The notes: a model not told the origin generated them from the sequence alone. A stretch of 64,000 bases of DNA from Sipunculus nudus (GCA_026874595.1 CM049306.1:64984019-65048018), one strand, 5' to 3'; counted from the first letter of the stretch, positions 49,701-61,412 are shown. Translations and numbers: made by a program.

Positions 49701-50196
49701 CTCGGAACTCCCACGTTCGACGTCAGATGTCAAATAAATGGTTAAAGCCCGGGGACAAATCCTGTACAAACAGGAGAGTGACTAATGGGATTCATATTCA
49801 CAGAACTATACAAAACTGTGTATTTACATGACATAAAAAACAGCCTATGATCATCCCCAACAAATGCAATAAAACATGTTTGTGCGGGGGGGGGGGGGGG
49901 GGGGGGGGGGAAGAAGATCGAGATTTTGCTAGTCTTGATTAGATAGATTTTTAGATTTTTATAATTGAAAGCAACTGTTTTTCTTATTTATTTAATATCA
50001 AGCATAAGCTGCTTAAGTGCATAGCATACTAAATGTTGTATGTTACAATAAAAAAATATAAAAGCAAGAAACAGAGCTTTTATTAAGAAATGATATACAA
50101 AGAAAAATGAAACGTATGGTCAATACGTATCGGTATCTAATTAACTCTATCGCAATACGTATTGAACCGGAAGAGGCGGACCGATACCCAGCCCTA
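46784..50196. mobile_element. Second hAT-like (non-autonomous) element, host to D insertions (3,413 bp)
   Basis: Termini TAGAGCTGTATCAATATATC and, on the opposite strand at the right end, TAGGGCTGGGTATCGGTCC, the TAGGGCTG.. type found in hAT elements. It is flanked by GCGTGTAG (46776-46783) and GTGTGTAG (50197-50204), an 8 bp duplication with one change. Subterminal regions are rich in TATCGATA/ATCGATAC at the left and 'caatacgtat' at the right. Its own sequence is about 46784-47142 and 49674-50196, including a run of about 26 G at 49887-49911; the middle is D elements. No transposase remains. Confidence 0.6.
47143..49673 (+). mobile_element. Two D-family elements with A-type array, inside hAT-like element 2
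   Basis: A D 5' end at 47143 (TTTTTAGCTCAGCTGAC) leads into six or seven A units (palindromes at 47470 decayed, 47816 exact, 48143, 48480, 48811 and 49107 variants). A second D 5' end begins at about 49137 within a unit ('ttttttcaattttt'), has one A unit (exact GGTGGCGCCACC at 49469) and ends CAGCTGAGC plus GACCCATGGGTCACTTGT at 49673. The first D has no 3' end of its own. The two 5' ends are over 90% alike by eye, indicating recent amplification. Confidence 0.75.
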
Positions 50197-52953
50197 GTGT
50201 GTAGCAGGTATCTGCTCATTACAGGTCAATTTTTCTGGGAAATGGGTCGGGACATTGGCTTAGTGTCCGTACATCGAAGGTGTCCGCTCCTCCCGGTGTC
50301 CCCTCATGGCAGGTCCAGGTGTATATTGGAAATGTATAGAAGTATAAACTTATAAAAAAAATTGATATGACAAAAAAATGAGCATCTAATACAAACATTT
50401 GTTCATTATTTTCCTGCTTCAACAGAATTGGAGACCAGCAGGGCTTTGTTCGCGTGCTGTATGTATGCAGAAGTGTTGTTAATCCCACCATCTCACCCCC
50501 CCCTTTTATTCCAGTGCACTGGGAAATTAGTTTTTATTGCAAATATGTAAAATTTATTAAATAAAAAATAATTGGATTAGAAAAATCTTATTGAAACATA
50601 TTCTTGCCATGTCTTCTGAAATTTGAAAGCAACTTATTTATTCAGTTGTGTAATATCGCAGATGTTAAACTTTAAAAAAATTCGATATAATAAATAAATT
50701 AAGAAATAATTGAAACATATTGTAAAATAATAGATTCAGTTGTACAAATGTGTCAACTACTGAACTGTCAACAATTAATAATAAAAAAAAAACTAATGAT
50801 CATGGTAATAGTACAGATAATTTGTTCACAAACTGTTCATGCTTCAGTTTCAACATTAGGAAACACATGGTCAGGTCACAAAATATTAATATTTGCAACA
50901 ATTTCTTGCTCATCAATACAAACCAATCATATAAACCGACCATGGCCTTTATTACCTCTTCCTTTCACACTTTATCTCCATTTGATATTTATTTTAGATT
51001 TTTAGCTCAGCTGACTGTAAGTCATCTTAGCTTTAGCAATCACTCTTTGTTGTCCGTCCGGCCGTCCCGGTGTCCTGGTGTCTGTCCGTTAACAGGGCAC
51101 AAATCGTAACCACTGGACCTAGAATCTTGTAACTTGTCATTCTGAGAGGTCCATGAAAAATCTCCTTGGAAACCAGAAATAGGTCTCTGTTACCCATATT
51201 CTTCGAGCTATGGGGCCCCAAAGCACCCCCCAGAATAGTAAAAAATTTACACAGAAACTTCAATATCTCATTAACTACATCACTGATGGTCATGATTTGG
51301 GGCCTACTTATTGATCATGAGATGTTCCATCAGTTCCTGCAGACTGGTGGCGCTACCTGTATTTTTTTATTTTTTACGAATTTTTTTCTCTATTTTTGAG
51401 ACCTTTAAAAATGTGAACATCTGTTAACAGGGCACAAATCGTAAAGACTGGACCTAGAATCTTCATTTATGACACACTGTGAGACCTATGAAAAGTCTCC
51501 ATGGAAACCAGAAATTAGGTCTCTGTTACCCATATCCTTCGAGCTATGGGGCCCCAAAGTATCCCCAGAATAGTAAAAAATTTCATACAAAAACTTCAAT
51601 ATCTCATTAACTACAACACTGATGGTCATGATTTTTGGCATACATATTGATCATGAGATGTTTCATCAGTTTCTGCAGACTGGTGGCGCTACCTTTATTT
51701 TTCGATTTATTACGAATTTTTTTCTCTATTTTTGAAACCTTTAAAAATGTGAACATCTGTCAACAGGGTACAAATTGTAACAACTGGACCTAGAATCTTC
51801 ATTCTTGAAACAGTGAGAATCCCATGAAAAGTCTTCATGGAAAACTGAAATTAGGTCTCTGTTACCCATATCCTTTAAGCTGTATGGCTCCAAAATACCC
51901 CCCAGGATAATTAAAAATTTGATACAAAAACTGCAGTATCTCAATAACTTCAACACTGATGGTCATGATTTTTGGCATACATATTGATCATGAGGTGTTT
52001 CAACAGTTTCTGCAGACTGGGTGCGCCACCTCTATTTTTTTTCAAATTTTTACGAATTTTATCCTCTATTTTTGAGACCTTTAAAGATGTGGTTATCTGT
52101 CAACAGGGTACAAATCGTAACAACTGGACCTAGAATCTTCATTCTTGGCATGCAAGGAGGCCCATGAAAAGTGTCTGTGGAAACCTGAAATTAGGTCTCT
52201 GTTTCCCATATTCTTCAAGCTATAGGACTCCAAAGTATCCCTCAGAATAATGGAAAATTTGATACAAAAGCTGAAGTATCTGAACAACTAATGCAGAGAT
52301 CACCATGATTCTTTGCATGGATATTGATTATGGATTGTTTCATCAGTTTCTGCAGACTGGTGGTGCCACCTATATTTTATACAATTTTTCACATTTTTTT
52401 TCTCTATATTCAGACCTTTAAGGATGCTGTCATCTGTTAACGTGGCACAAATTGTAACAACTGGACCAAGATCTTTGTTCTTGTCATGCAAGGAAGCCCA
52501 TGAAAAGTGCCTGTGGAAACCTGAAATTAGGTCTCTGTTACCCATATCCTTCAAGCTATTGGACTCCGAAGTACCCCTCAGAATAATGGAAAATTTGATA
52601 CAAAAGCTGAAGTATCTGAACAACTAATGCAGAGATCACCATGATTCTTTGCATGGATATTGACCATTAAGTGTTTTTATTAGTTTCTGCAGACGTTATT
52701 TTTTTACTGGACTTATGTTTTTTAAAGTTTATGCATTTTTTCTCTGTTTTTGAGATATATAAATACAAACACAATCTTGGACTGTTGGTTAAATCTGTTT
52801 GATGCTTCAGTTGAATGGGTATATACTACCATTCAGATGATAAAATTTCCTTTTGCAAATCTCTTCCCAGTCAGCTGAGCGTCATGACCCATGGGTCACT
52901 TGTTACCTTCAAGGTTAACTTCAGCTGAGCACAGTGACCCATGGGTTCCTTGT
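50197..52953 (+). mobile_element. D body with a nested D element
   Basis: 50320-51000 is D-like body. At 51001 a complete inner D starts (TTAGCTCAGCTGAC) with five A units and ends CATGGGTCACTTGT at 52903. The outer sequence resumes with 'taccttcaaggttaac' and ends at its own terminus (CAGCTGAGC plus GACCCATGGGTTCCTTGT, 52953). The unoccupied junction 'ttttagatttttaccttc' is present at about 11877 and 36653. Confidence 0.75.
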
Positions 52954-53030
52954 TGCAACTGCATAAAATTGATTAAATAAAGAAAATATATACAGAGAAA
53001 CAGAGGTGTTGTTATTCACATCATTATCAC

Positions 53031-53061
<31 letters not shown>

Positions 53062-54340
53062 GCACACACTCACTGCACCCACCATCTAGTCCTTCCACCT
53101 GTGAATTGGGAACTTTATTGCAACTGTTTACATTTCATAAAATGGTTAAAAAATTGTTTGATAAACAAATAATAGGATCTAACTGATCAATTTAGTAAAC
53201 AGCTGAACTGTCAACTGCTTATCAAAAGCCAATCAATGATCATGGTAATAGTATAGATTTTGTATTCACAACCTGCTTACATGCTTTAGTTTCAACATTA
53301 GGAAACACATGGTCAGATCACAACATATTATTTGCAACAATTTCTTCAAACATATCAACCATCCATGGCCTTAATTACCTATTCCTCTCAGACTTTATCT
53401 CCATTTGATATTATTTTAGATTTTAGATATTACCTTCAAGGTCAACTTCAGCTGAGCACAGTGACCCATTAATCCCTTGTTCAACCTCTGTTACATGGCA
53501 CAAAATTGATTCTTAGGAGGCCTTTGTTCAAGTTTACTTAAATGATATTTGGCAGAATTATTGGACTTTAACAATGAAAGGACTGCATCTTATTATTCTA
53601 AAAATTTTGATAATAAAAATTTTATGAAAATGTCAGCTTGAAAAAAGTATTGCAGCCAAAATCTTTCAGTATGTGTAAACAGATTCACCAACAGGCCAAG
53701 ATTGTGTCTGTATCTATAAATAGCTTTGTGGACTGACAACTATTTCAGATTATGCAACAGGTCAAGAGTTCACTCAGTGATGCCAGGTACATATCAAGAG
53801 TTCACTCAGTGCAACCAGGTGCAGGTCAAGAGTTCACTCAGTGCAGTGGCTTAAGCTAGCAATTTGTTCTGGTCCACTCGGGGCAACTGCTTTTCTCACC
53901 ATATTCTGCAAGATATGTGAAAGAACATGATTTGAGCACCCTATAGGACAGATTTTCATGATTGGTGACAGTTGGACCTAAAAACTCTTTGATTCAGATC
54001 CAGGGATGTTCCTGTAATTATTTCTTGGAAACCTGGAATAATGTCACTGTGACCCATATTCTGCAAGCTGTGTTAAAGAACATGATTTTAACACTCTATT
54101 AGTCAGATGGGCACAAATGGTAGCAGCAGGATGTAGAATATGGTCAGTGTAACCTATATCTAAGGTCTATTGGCAACATGCATGATTTGAGCACTCTGGG
54201 AGTCATGTTAGTTTTTACCCATTGTTTAGAGTTCCTTGAATTCAGCTGAGCATCATAGCCCATGAGCCACTTGTTATAAAGATACTCTCATAATCAATTT
54301 CAACTGAGCGCCATGACCCACAAGTGCAGGTCCCTTGTAT
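52954..54340 (+). repeat. D fragments, CA/C microsatellite and H-like modules
   Basis: Poly-C then (CA)n at 53029-53067, a D 3' end at about 53480 (decayed, GACCCATTAATCCCTTGT), then H-like 'gtcaagagttcactcagtg' modules at 53760-53845, and two further decayed D ends at about 54240-54273 and 54300-54338. No coding signal. Confidence 0.55.
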
Positions 54341-55389
54341 TACATATTATATATAGTAGAATGGGACAGAGATATCAGCTCTGTCTGTCCATCTCTATGT
54401 TTATCATTAAATATGTACAGTAGTAAATATGAATCAACTTTTGTCCTATAAGTACTATTCAATTAACATTTATGTTATGTTTGTATTGGATTTAAGCTGT
54501 TAAGTCTAATTTTTTAAAGCAGCTTATATATTCAGATATATATGTAATATTGCAAATGTATACAATTTATAAACTTGAAAACAATTTGATATTATAAACA
54601 ATAACAATTGTTCATTTTTGTACTGCCTCAGTCGAACGGGAGATGAAGTTATCACCATTGTATGTCTACTTGTCTGTTTGTCCACTTTTTAATATTCAGT
54701 ATTGTAAATCAGCTTTTTTTTTGCCTGTGAATTCATATATCCTGTATTTATATGGTATATGCAGAGATGTCATAACTTCCACCATCCCCCCCCCCCCTTC
54801 TCCAAAAAAAAACCAAAAAAAAAAAACCCTTGCAACTATCAACTGGGGATGTCAGTTCTTTTCTGTATACATTTTATAAAACAGGAAAAATGGTATAACA
54901 AGAAGTTAGGATCTTTCTGATCAAATGTATAAACTACAGAACTGTTACCAGCTAATCAAGGATTGTATGTTGACGAAATGCTCACATGCATTTTAACATT
55001 AGAGAACACCTCGTCAGATCACAAAATATCATTTGCTATCATTTCTTACTCATCAATACAAACCAATCATGACAACCAAACTTGGCCAGTGTTACCTCTT
55101 CCTCTCAGACTTTATCTCCATTTGTTATTATTTTAGATTTTACCAGCTTCAGCTGAGCACCATGACCCATTGGTCCCTTGTTTAATTAAATGGCACAATG
55201 TTGACTATAGAATAATGCTGCCAACATCCAGCCTTTTGTGAATGGAAATAAAATATATTGGTATGCATACACTTCCAGGAGTCAAAACCACAGTCACTGT
55301 TACATTCATTCAGACTTTATCATGCATAAGCATGTTTGTCCAAGTTTACCTAAATAATTAAAATTCTTTCTTTTATTTCAAATTTTCAG
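54341..55389 (+). repeat. D-like body before exon B
   Basis: AT-rich D-like sequence with a C-run followed by an A-run (54785-54828) and a D 3' end at about 55145-55181 (GACCCATTGGTCCCTTGT), 209 bp upstream of exon B. The last bases, 'cttttatttcaaattttcag', form a good splice acceptor. Confidence 0.55.
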
Positions 55390-56022
55390 ATGGGAAGCAG
55401 CTGAATAACCTGAGCCCCAGTTCAGGATTGCCTGTTGGCAGCACAATAGATCAGGGTATTTCTCAAGCGCTGTCAGATTTGTCAGTTTCAAACCCCCAAC
55501 AAATTGCACAAATGCCACCAGTGCCTCCATGGGCACAACAAAATTTCCCACCACATTCACAGCCTGCTTCTTCAAATCTAGGTGAAGGTCATGGTCAAGA
55601 TCAGGGGGCTGCAGGCCAAGGTCACAGTGAAAGTCTACCAGTTCAGCTGATTAAGTACCATTCAGACTTGGTTTTCCAGCCCCTCCAGTTTCATGAAACA
55701 GTTGGGAAAAATATACGGATGTCATCGGATAAAACATGTGCAGTGCGCCTGTTAGACAAAAAGACGAACGGATATGTGTTCACAAGCCGTCCTTTGCGCT
55801 GTGGAGAAAAGCTGGTAACACAGATTTTATCGGTGGTCAAGTCAGATGTGGGTGGTTTGGCTTTTGGTGTAACTGCTTGTGATCCCACTACAGTACAATC
55901 AACAGAATTACCAGATGATGCCGACCTGCTCCTGGATAGGCTTGAGTACTGGGTGGTCTGTAAAGATGTGGCCACACAACCTGATGTGGGTGACGAGTTG
56001 TCATTCCACCTAACGAATGAAG
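55390..56022 (+). CDS. NEURL1/neur-like: Neuralized-like E3 ubiquitin ligase, exon with linker and NHR domain 2 (N-terminal part)
   Basis: Continues exon A in frame (acceptor tttcag|AT, phase 1). The first 70 or so residues form a low-complexity Pro/Gln/Ser/Gly linker (for example PPVPPWAQQNFPPHSQP). From about residue 80 the second NHR domain starts: LQFHETVGKNIRMS, then TSRPLRCGEKLV, GLAFGVTACDPTTV, DLLLDRLEYWVV and GDELSFHL. This matches the family order, including the LLDRLEYWVV segment characteristic of Neuralized NHR2. The exon ends at donor GAAG|GTAAGG (56022/56023), phase 1, inside NHR2. About 45 residues of NHR2 and the C-terminal RING finger must lie on later exons; I found none up to 64000. 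The first in-frame methionine (55428) is not a start. Confidence 0.92.
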
Positions 56023-56081
56023 GTAAGGCTTTTTGATTGTATGTGTTCTTCCAAAGTTTGCAGGAATTCTTACAAGTACTA

Positions 56082-56684
56082 ATGGGGCTGTCCCTTGAAG
56101 GCGACTTCAGGCGACCAGGCTGTCGCCTCTTGGTTGCTGAGTGGTTGCCTGTTTGGTCGGGAGTAGTCTCCTGAAGTCGCCCTAAGACTCCTGGTCTCTT
56201 ACCTGTCACCAATGGATTTTCAACATGTTCAAAATTCTCAGGCAACAGCATGTTTGACGCCAGTGAGCATAGCCCATCTTCTTCTGGTGAAGGTGCTGTC
56301 ATAGGCTGTCCCCAGGTGATGTGGGTTGTCGTAGGCTGTCACTGGGTTACATGGGTTGTCATAGGTGCTGTTGTGGGCTGTCATTGCCACCCTTGCATCA
56401 GGGCTGTCCCGGGTGGACGAAGCATGAATTCTGGTGTTGTAAGTTGTCACCAGTGTGGTCTTAAGTTGTCATAGATGTGGTCATAGGTGATTTCTTTTGT
56501 CACAGGGATTGTGTTGCCGGTTGGTGGCAGCTTGACATAGCTTGAAGTCTCATAGGCATCAACCTGTTTTAGCTTGTAGCAGACTTTATTGTAGCTGGGT
56601 CCTGTCGCTTGTTTTATGTGGACTTGCAGACTTAGACGAACGCCAGAAGTCATCTCCAAAGTAGCCTTAGTGGGACAGCCCCAT
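56082..56684. mobile_element. 603 bp MITE-like element with TA duplication
   Basis: Terminal inverted repeats ATGGGGCTGTCCC at both ends, with similarity continuing inward (AAGGCGACTTC against AAGGCTACTTTGG). TA flanks each end (56080-56081 and 56685-56686), as for Tc1/mariner-like elements. The interior has irregular repeats of 'gggctgtcat'/'gggttgtcatag' (56325-56400) and short frames on both strands without domain content. It lies 60 bp downstream of the exon B donor. Confidence 0.6.
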
Positions 56685-57300
56685 TAGGCACCAGGTTTAA
56701 GCATAGTTGCACCATTACTGCCACTGCAGACAACCCATCAAACATTCAAGTAATAGACAATTTAATAGGTTCTCTATACCAGTGCAGCTGTCTGTAAACA
56801 GGGCACTAATCATAACTATTAGATAAAGAAACCTTGCATTTAGATAGGTCCATATGAAACCTCCTTGAAAACCTGAAAGTAGGTCCCTATGACCTAGAGT
56901 CTTGAGGTTACAGGAGGTTGAACTTAGTCATCTGTCCAAAAAAGCACACTAAAATTAAAATCTCAGAAACGGCTTGAGCTATAATCACCAAATTTTATAC
57001 CAATGTATAAAATCTGATTTTGAGGTATTGGTGGCGCCACCTACATTGATGTGTTTTTTACCAGCGAAAATGCAATTTTAAACTCTTCTAGCTTATACAC
57101 TGATTTATGATGAAACTGTTAAGCTGATTGGTTTAAACTTTACAAGAATTATTCTATGGTAGGGTTCTGCCAGTTTTAAAAGAATAGATTGGGTAAATAC
57201 AGTTTTAATAAAGCATTGTAGCCAATTGAAAAAGGCTTTCTGTATTTGAAAACAGATTTGACAAAATGCTGATTTTCAGCACCCAAGTCAAGAGGTCACT
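56685..57300 (+). repeat. Decayed A/E-type repeats
   Basis: 56780-56900 resembles an A unit ('aaacctccttgaaaacctg'), followed by E text ('catctgtccaaaaaagcac') with an exact GGTGGCGCCACC at 57030. No gene seen. Confidence 0.5.
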
Positions 57301-58830
57301 CAATACAAACAGGTGGGGGTCCAGACATCACCACGGCAACTGACCTGGCTGGGGGGGGGGGTCTACACAATGTGTCTAGACACAGCGTCTAGACGTCTAG
57401 ACACAATGTTTAGATACAGAATTTCCCAGATTATTGGAATTATATCTTTCAACTGTTTGAAAAAACTTGGTTTGCATTTTAAGCAAACAGGGTTTATCAT
57501 CAGGTCACATGATAACTGCTGTCCCCTCATTTTTGGTTGACCTCTGACCTTTCCTCGCTGCCCAGCGTCCATTTGTGCATCTGTTTCCACACATAAACCC
57601 GCATATCTCGGGAACCATTTGACCGATTAGGCTAAAAATTTTGCACAAATGTAGACCTTTGATAGCTTTATAACATACTTTAAAAATGGTGGCGCCACCT
57701 GCAACCATTTTTGCCCAGCGTCTGTCTGTTCATCTGCCTTGGCATAAAATCACTCATATCTCAGCAGTGGTTTGACTTATCCACCTGAAATTTTGCAGGT
57801 TTATACATCCTGGATAGCTTTCTTGATTTTATGACAGGTGGCACCACCTACATTTACTTTTACTCTGCAGACATCCAAGTTCATATCTTGTGAACTGTTT
57901 ATTGGATTGGACCAAAATTTTGCATGTGTATAGATCTCACAGAGATCTTCATCATAGGCAGAACTGGTGGCACCTCCTGCAATCACTTATGCACAGCGTC
58001 CATCTGTTCATCTGCCTTGGGATAAAATCACTCATATCTCAGCAGTGGTTTGACTTATCCACCTGAAATTTTGCAGGTTTATACATCCTGGACAGCTTTC
58101 TTGATTTTACGACAGGTGGCGCCACTACATTCACGTTTACTATGCAGACATCCAAGCTCATATCTCGGGAACTGTTTGACCGATTGGGCTAAAATTTTGC
58201 ATGTGTATAGATCTCACATAGCTCTTCATCATAGGCAAAACTGGTGGCGCCACCTGCAACCACTTATGCACAGTGTCCATCTGTTCATCTGCCTTGGCAT
58301 AAACTCACTCATATCCCTGCAGTGGTTTGACTTATCCACCTGAAATTTTGCAGGTTTATACATCCTGGACAGCTTTCTCGATTTTATGACAGGTGGCGCC
58401 ACCTACATTCACATTTACTTTGCAGACATCCAAGCTCATATCTCGGGAACTGTTTGACCGATTAGACTAAAATTTTGCTTGTGTATAGATCTCACATAGC
58501 TCTTCATCATAAGCAAAACTGGTGGCGCCACCTGCAACCACTAATGAACACCGTCCATCTGTGTATCTGCCTTGGGATAAAATCACTCATATCTCAGCAG
58601 TGGTTTGACTTATCCACCTGAAATTTTGCAGGTTTATACATCCTGCTCAATTTTTTCGATTTTATGACAGGTGGCACCACCTACATTCACGTTTACGCTG
58701 CAGACATCCATGCTAATATGCAACACACCTCACTCTATTCCCTTTACCACTTAATCCATGCCTCACTTCACCTGTCCCACTCTGATTTCTGTGGATACAC
58801 ATAGTTGCTTGTTGACTACCCATATTCTAG
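57301..58830 (+). repeat. B-type tandem array (~280 bp units)
   Basis: A short TCTAGAC-repeat patch (57362-57412) precedes 'gataactgctgtcccctcat' and four regular units whose 'gcgtccatctgttcatctgc' landmark recurs at about 57717, 57997, 58275 and 58555 (278-281 bp). Each unit has two palindromes. Exact GGTGGCGCCACC at 57688, 58243, 58392 and 58521; variants at 57838, 57965, 58116 and 58673. Ends CATATTCTAG at 58830. Confidence 0.85.
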
Positions 58831-59004
58831 TTTTAAAATATCCTAGTCTGAAACTTGCAGGTCCGAAATGTCCATTTTGCTGAAATCATAATGACTAAGG
58901 TAGATATGCAGGACTTAAAAGGATCAATATTAAATTTTTAAAAATAAACCTCCATTCATACTCCCAAACTTTGCACAGATTCGCATTAGGCCTGTAGGCC
59001 TTGT
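58831..59004 (+). repeat. G-like 3' terminal segment, copy 2
   Basis: Same B-to-G junction and same text as 45313-45488. Ends AGGCCTGTAGGCCTTGT. Confidence 0.6.
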
Positions 59005-60054
59005 TTTCATGTTCAAAGCCTCAGTACAAAAAGGATGAATTCAACCAAAAAAATAAAAGGTTGTGTAATATCCCTGATATATCCTTGTCACAATGCAGAA
59101 TTTGAAGGGAATTGGTGCAGCGAGTTCTGCAGAATTGGGATTTAAAGGATTATGAAAATTTTAACTTTATAGATAAGGAAATTACCTCTATATAAGAGAC
59201 CAGCTGGCAGTAAACAGATCACAAAATGTTACTGTTTGATCTATAATCTTCCAGCTAGGTGCTGAGGAAATATCACATAAACCGGTTATTAGGTAATGAT
59301 GACCTATATGCTCCAAAGATATGGTATTAAATCACTTTTTTGCACTACCTGTAAGTTATTCTCTTGTTAGTGAAGTTTGTTTGTGAATTTTGTTAGTAAA
59401 ATGATTAACCCTTTGAATTTATGTCTATTAACACTTGTCTAGGGAACACTGGTCTTAGGAATGCTTATCTGGGGAATACTGATCTAGGAAACATTCATCT
59501 AAATCAGAAAAAAAACATATCTCCTTTGCAAAAAAAAATTTTGACATAAAAGGTGTTCATTCTATTGGCCTGGTATTTATTATAACTGACTTGATCTCAT
59601 ATTTTTGGCAAGGCTTTCAGAACTTCAGGGGAATATCCTGACAAAAAAATAATCAAAAGCCATCATGTGAGCAGGATTTCTCAAAAAGATTTAACATAGG
59701 TACTTCATTTGTTCCTGGGAGATTTATAACAACAAAATCTTGTTCAAGTTAGAAGATGGGTCATTGACTAGCCCCCCTCCTTTAGTTGTATAAGCTTGTT
59801 TGTTTTATTTATACCGTATATCCTTGATCAGACGAGGGGCCTTAAATAGTCGCCTGCCTTATTTAGTGACCATGGCAAAACAATGTCTCAGAAAAATAAA
59901 TGCCAGCTTTAAAAAGACGCAGGTCTTGTTCAGTGGACGGGTGTCAGACTGGTTTCCATGTTTGCCGCCAGATGTCTTTTTCCTTTACTAAAAGTGGTGC
60001 ATTTACAGGTCAATTCTGAATTTCGGTTTGTGTCTGTGTTAAAAGTATTCAAGA
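59005..60054. other. Low-repeat intronic sequence
   Basis: AT-rich and mostly unrecognised. 59440-59520 has a short local repeat ('ggaacactg', 'ggaatactgatctagg', 'ggaaacattcatct'). 59805-59930 ('ataccgtatatccttgatc', 'agtcgcctgccttatttag') may be the end of a DNA transposon, but no partner end was found. No further neuralized exon detected. Confidence 0.35.
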
Positions 60055-61050
60055 AGTCAACTGAGCTATAGCAATGGTCCTTTGTCCGTCCGTTAAACTG
60101 GCACGTTTTTGTAACCATTGGACCTAGGAATCAGAAATTCAACATACATTTAAATGTCCCCCAAATCTCCTACCAAACCAAAAATTTGGTCACTACAACT
60201 TTGAGGTATTAAGGAAAAAACCTCAATTTTCCATTAAAAATCCATTGTCATACTTCGAGACTGCCTAATAACAAAACCACTGATCTGTTTTTTAATCATA
60301 TTTCATAAAAATATTTGTCTAAATATTTCCTATGTACATACTAGAAATTAGGTCAGTATTATGTAATTTCTTCAAGTTAAGGGCCCGAACATAATGCGTT
60401 TTGTAAAAAATCAGGAAAGTATTAACTCACTTAACATTAGAAATGTTGAAGCTAGAGATTTTTTTTCAGGTTTATAACTTTATCTAATCATAATTGCAAG
60501 ATTCAATTGTATAACGAAAATTAGATCTGAATTTTTATAAGTTCTTGCCATAAATATAAAATCAGTACCTTAAATTTTGCCCAACTTTGGCCATGGCATA
60601 TTTTTAGCTCAGCTGACAATAAGTCATCTGAGCTAAAGCCGTGGTCCATTTTCCATTCGTCTGTCTGTCTGTCCATCCAGCCGTCCATCTGTCTGTTAGA
60701 CTGGCATGTTTTTAAACTGTTATACCTATGAATCCAAAATGTCCCCAAAATCTTCTACCATACAGAATATTGGGTGAATATGACTTTGTTCCCTTGAGAT
60801 ATGTGACATGGCGTAACAGATGCATATATTGATAAGCAATATTTGTAAACAACGGTGTATTTCCATTCTTCATAGACAGCTTCTGGCATCACAGTTACAA
60901 TGAAATGTTACTAGGTTGAACTATAAACTTCCTATAATCTTCCTAACCATTCTCAACTACTAACTTTTTTTATGTTGTTTATGAAAATCAAAATATTTAC
61001 ATACATATATACATTGGTACATATACTGTTGCTTATATATATTATTCGCA
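60055..61050 (+). repeat. D-family fragments
   Basis: A decayed D body from about 60055 ('gagctatagcaatggtcc'). At 60601 a new D 5' end (TTTTTAGCTCAGCTGAC) with GTCTGTCTGTCC repeats loses D similarity after about 60810. Neither has a 3' end. Confidence 0.55.
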
Positions 61051-61412
61051 ATCCAGAACAAACCCCAACAATAATTACAAGATTTTCCTACCTATAGATA
61101 CAAATCTGGGTCTCTAATAAACATCCAAACAAATACAAATTCAAAACAAACCTATTCAGACTGTGAAAGAGAACCTACCCCTCCCCCTAAAACAAGATTA
61201 GAAGTAGACTAAACCAAAATCATGAGATTAAAATCATTATCAACTTTACAGAGTGTATTGTTTAAACACCAAATCTTATTAAAATCCTGTATCCCCTGTT
61301 GACCTTTAGTTTTACTTGAAATATGTTCTTGCTTTATTCTGTTGATAATAATATTCTTAAGAAAACATACTGGCTCTAATGGTCTTGATATAATACTTTT
61401 GTTCCCATTACA

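Larger units (their letters stand above)
6046..55389 (+). other. 49.3 kb intron of the neuralized gene
   Basis: Bounded by donor gtaagt (6046) and acceptor aattttcag (ending 55389), both phase 1. It is filled by rolling-circle-like families, two hAT-like elements and a SINE palindrome, annotated separately. No additional neuralized exon is seen within it. The reading frame at the junction and the domain order (NHR1 then linker then NHR2) support this being a single intron. Confidence 0.8.

Noticed and set aside
56238-56450. Coding frames inside the 603 bp element after exon B
   Set aside because: Frames on both strands arise from 'gggctgtcat'-type repeats between terminal inverted repeats; no similarity to the missing NHR2 or RING parts.
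57717-58575. CRISPR-like array (regular ~280 bp spacing of a palindrome)
   Set aside because: Eukaryotic context, units rather than spacers are conserved, and spacing is far too long.
59930-60118. Possible transposase remnant or gene
   Set aside because: Short, no domain signature, overlaps a decayed D start.
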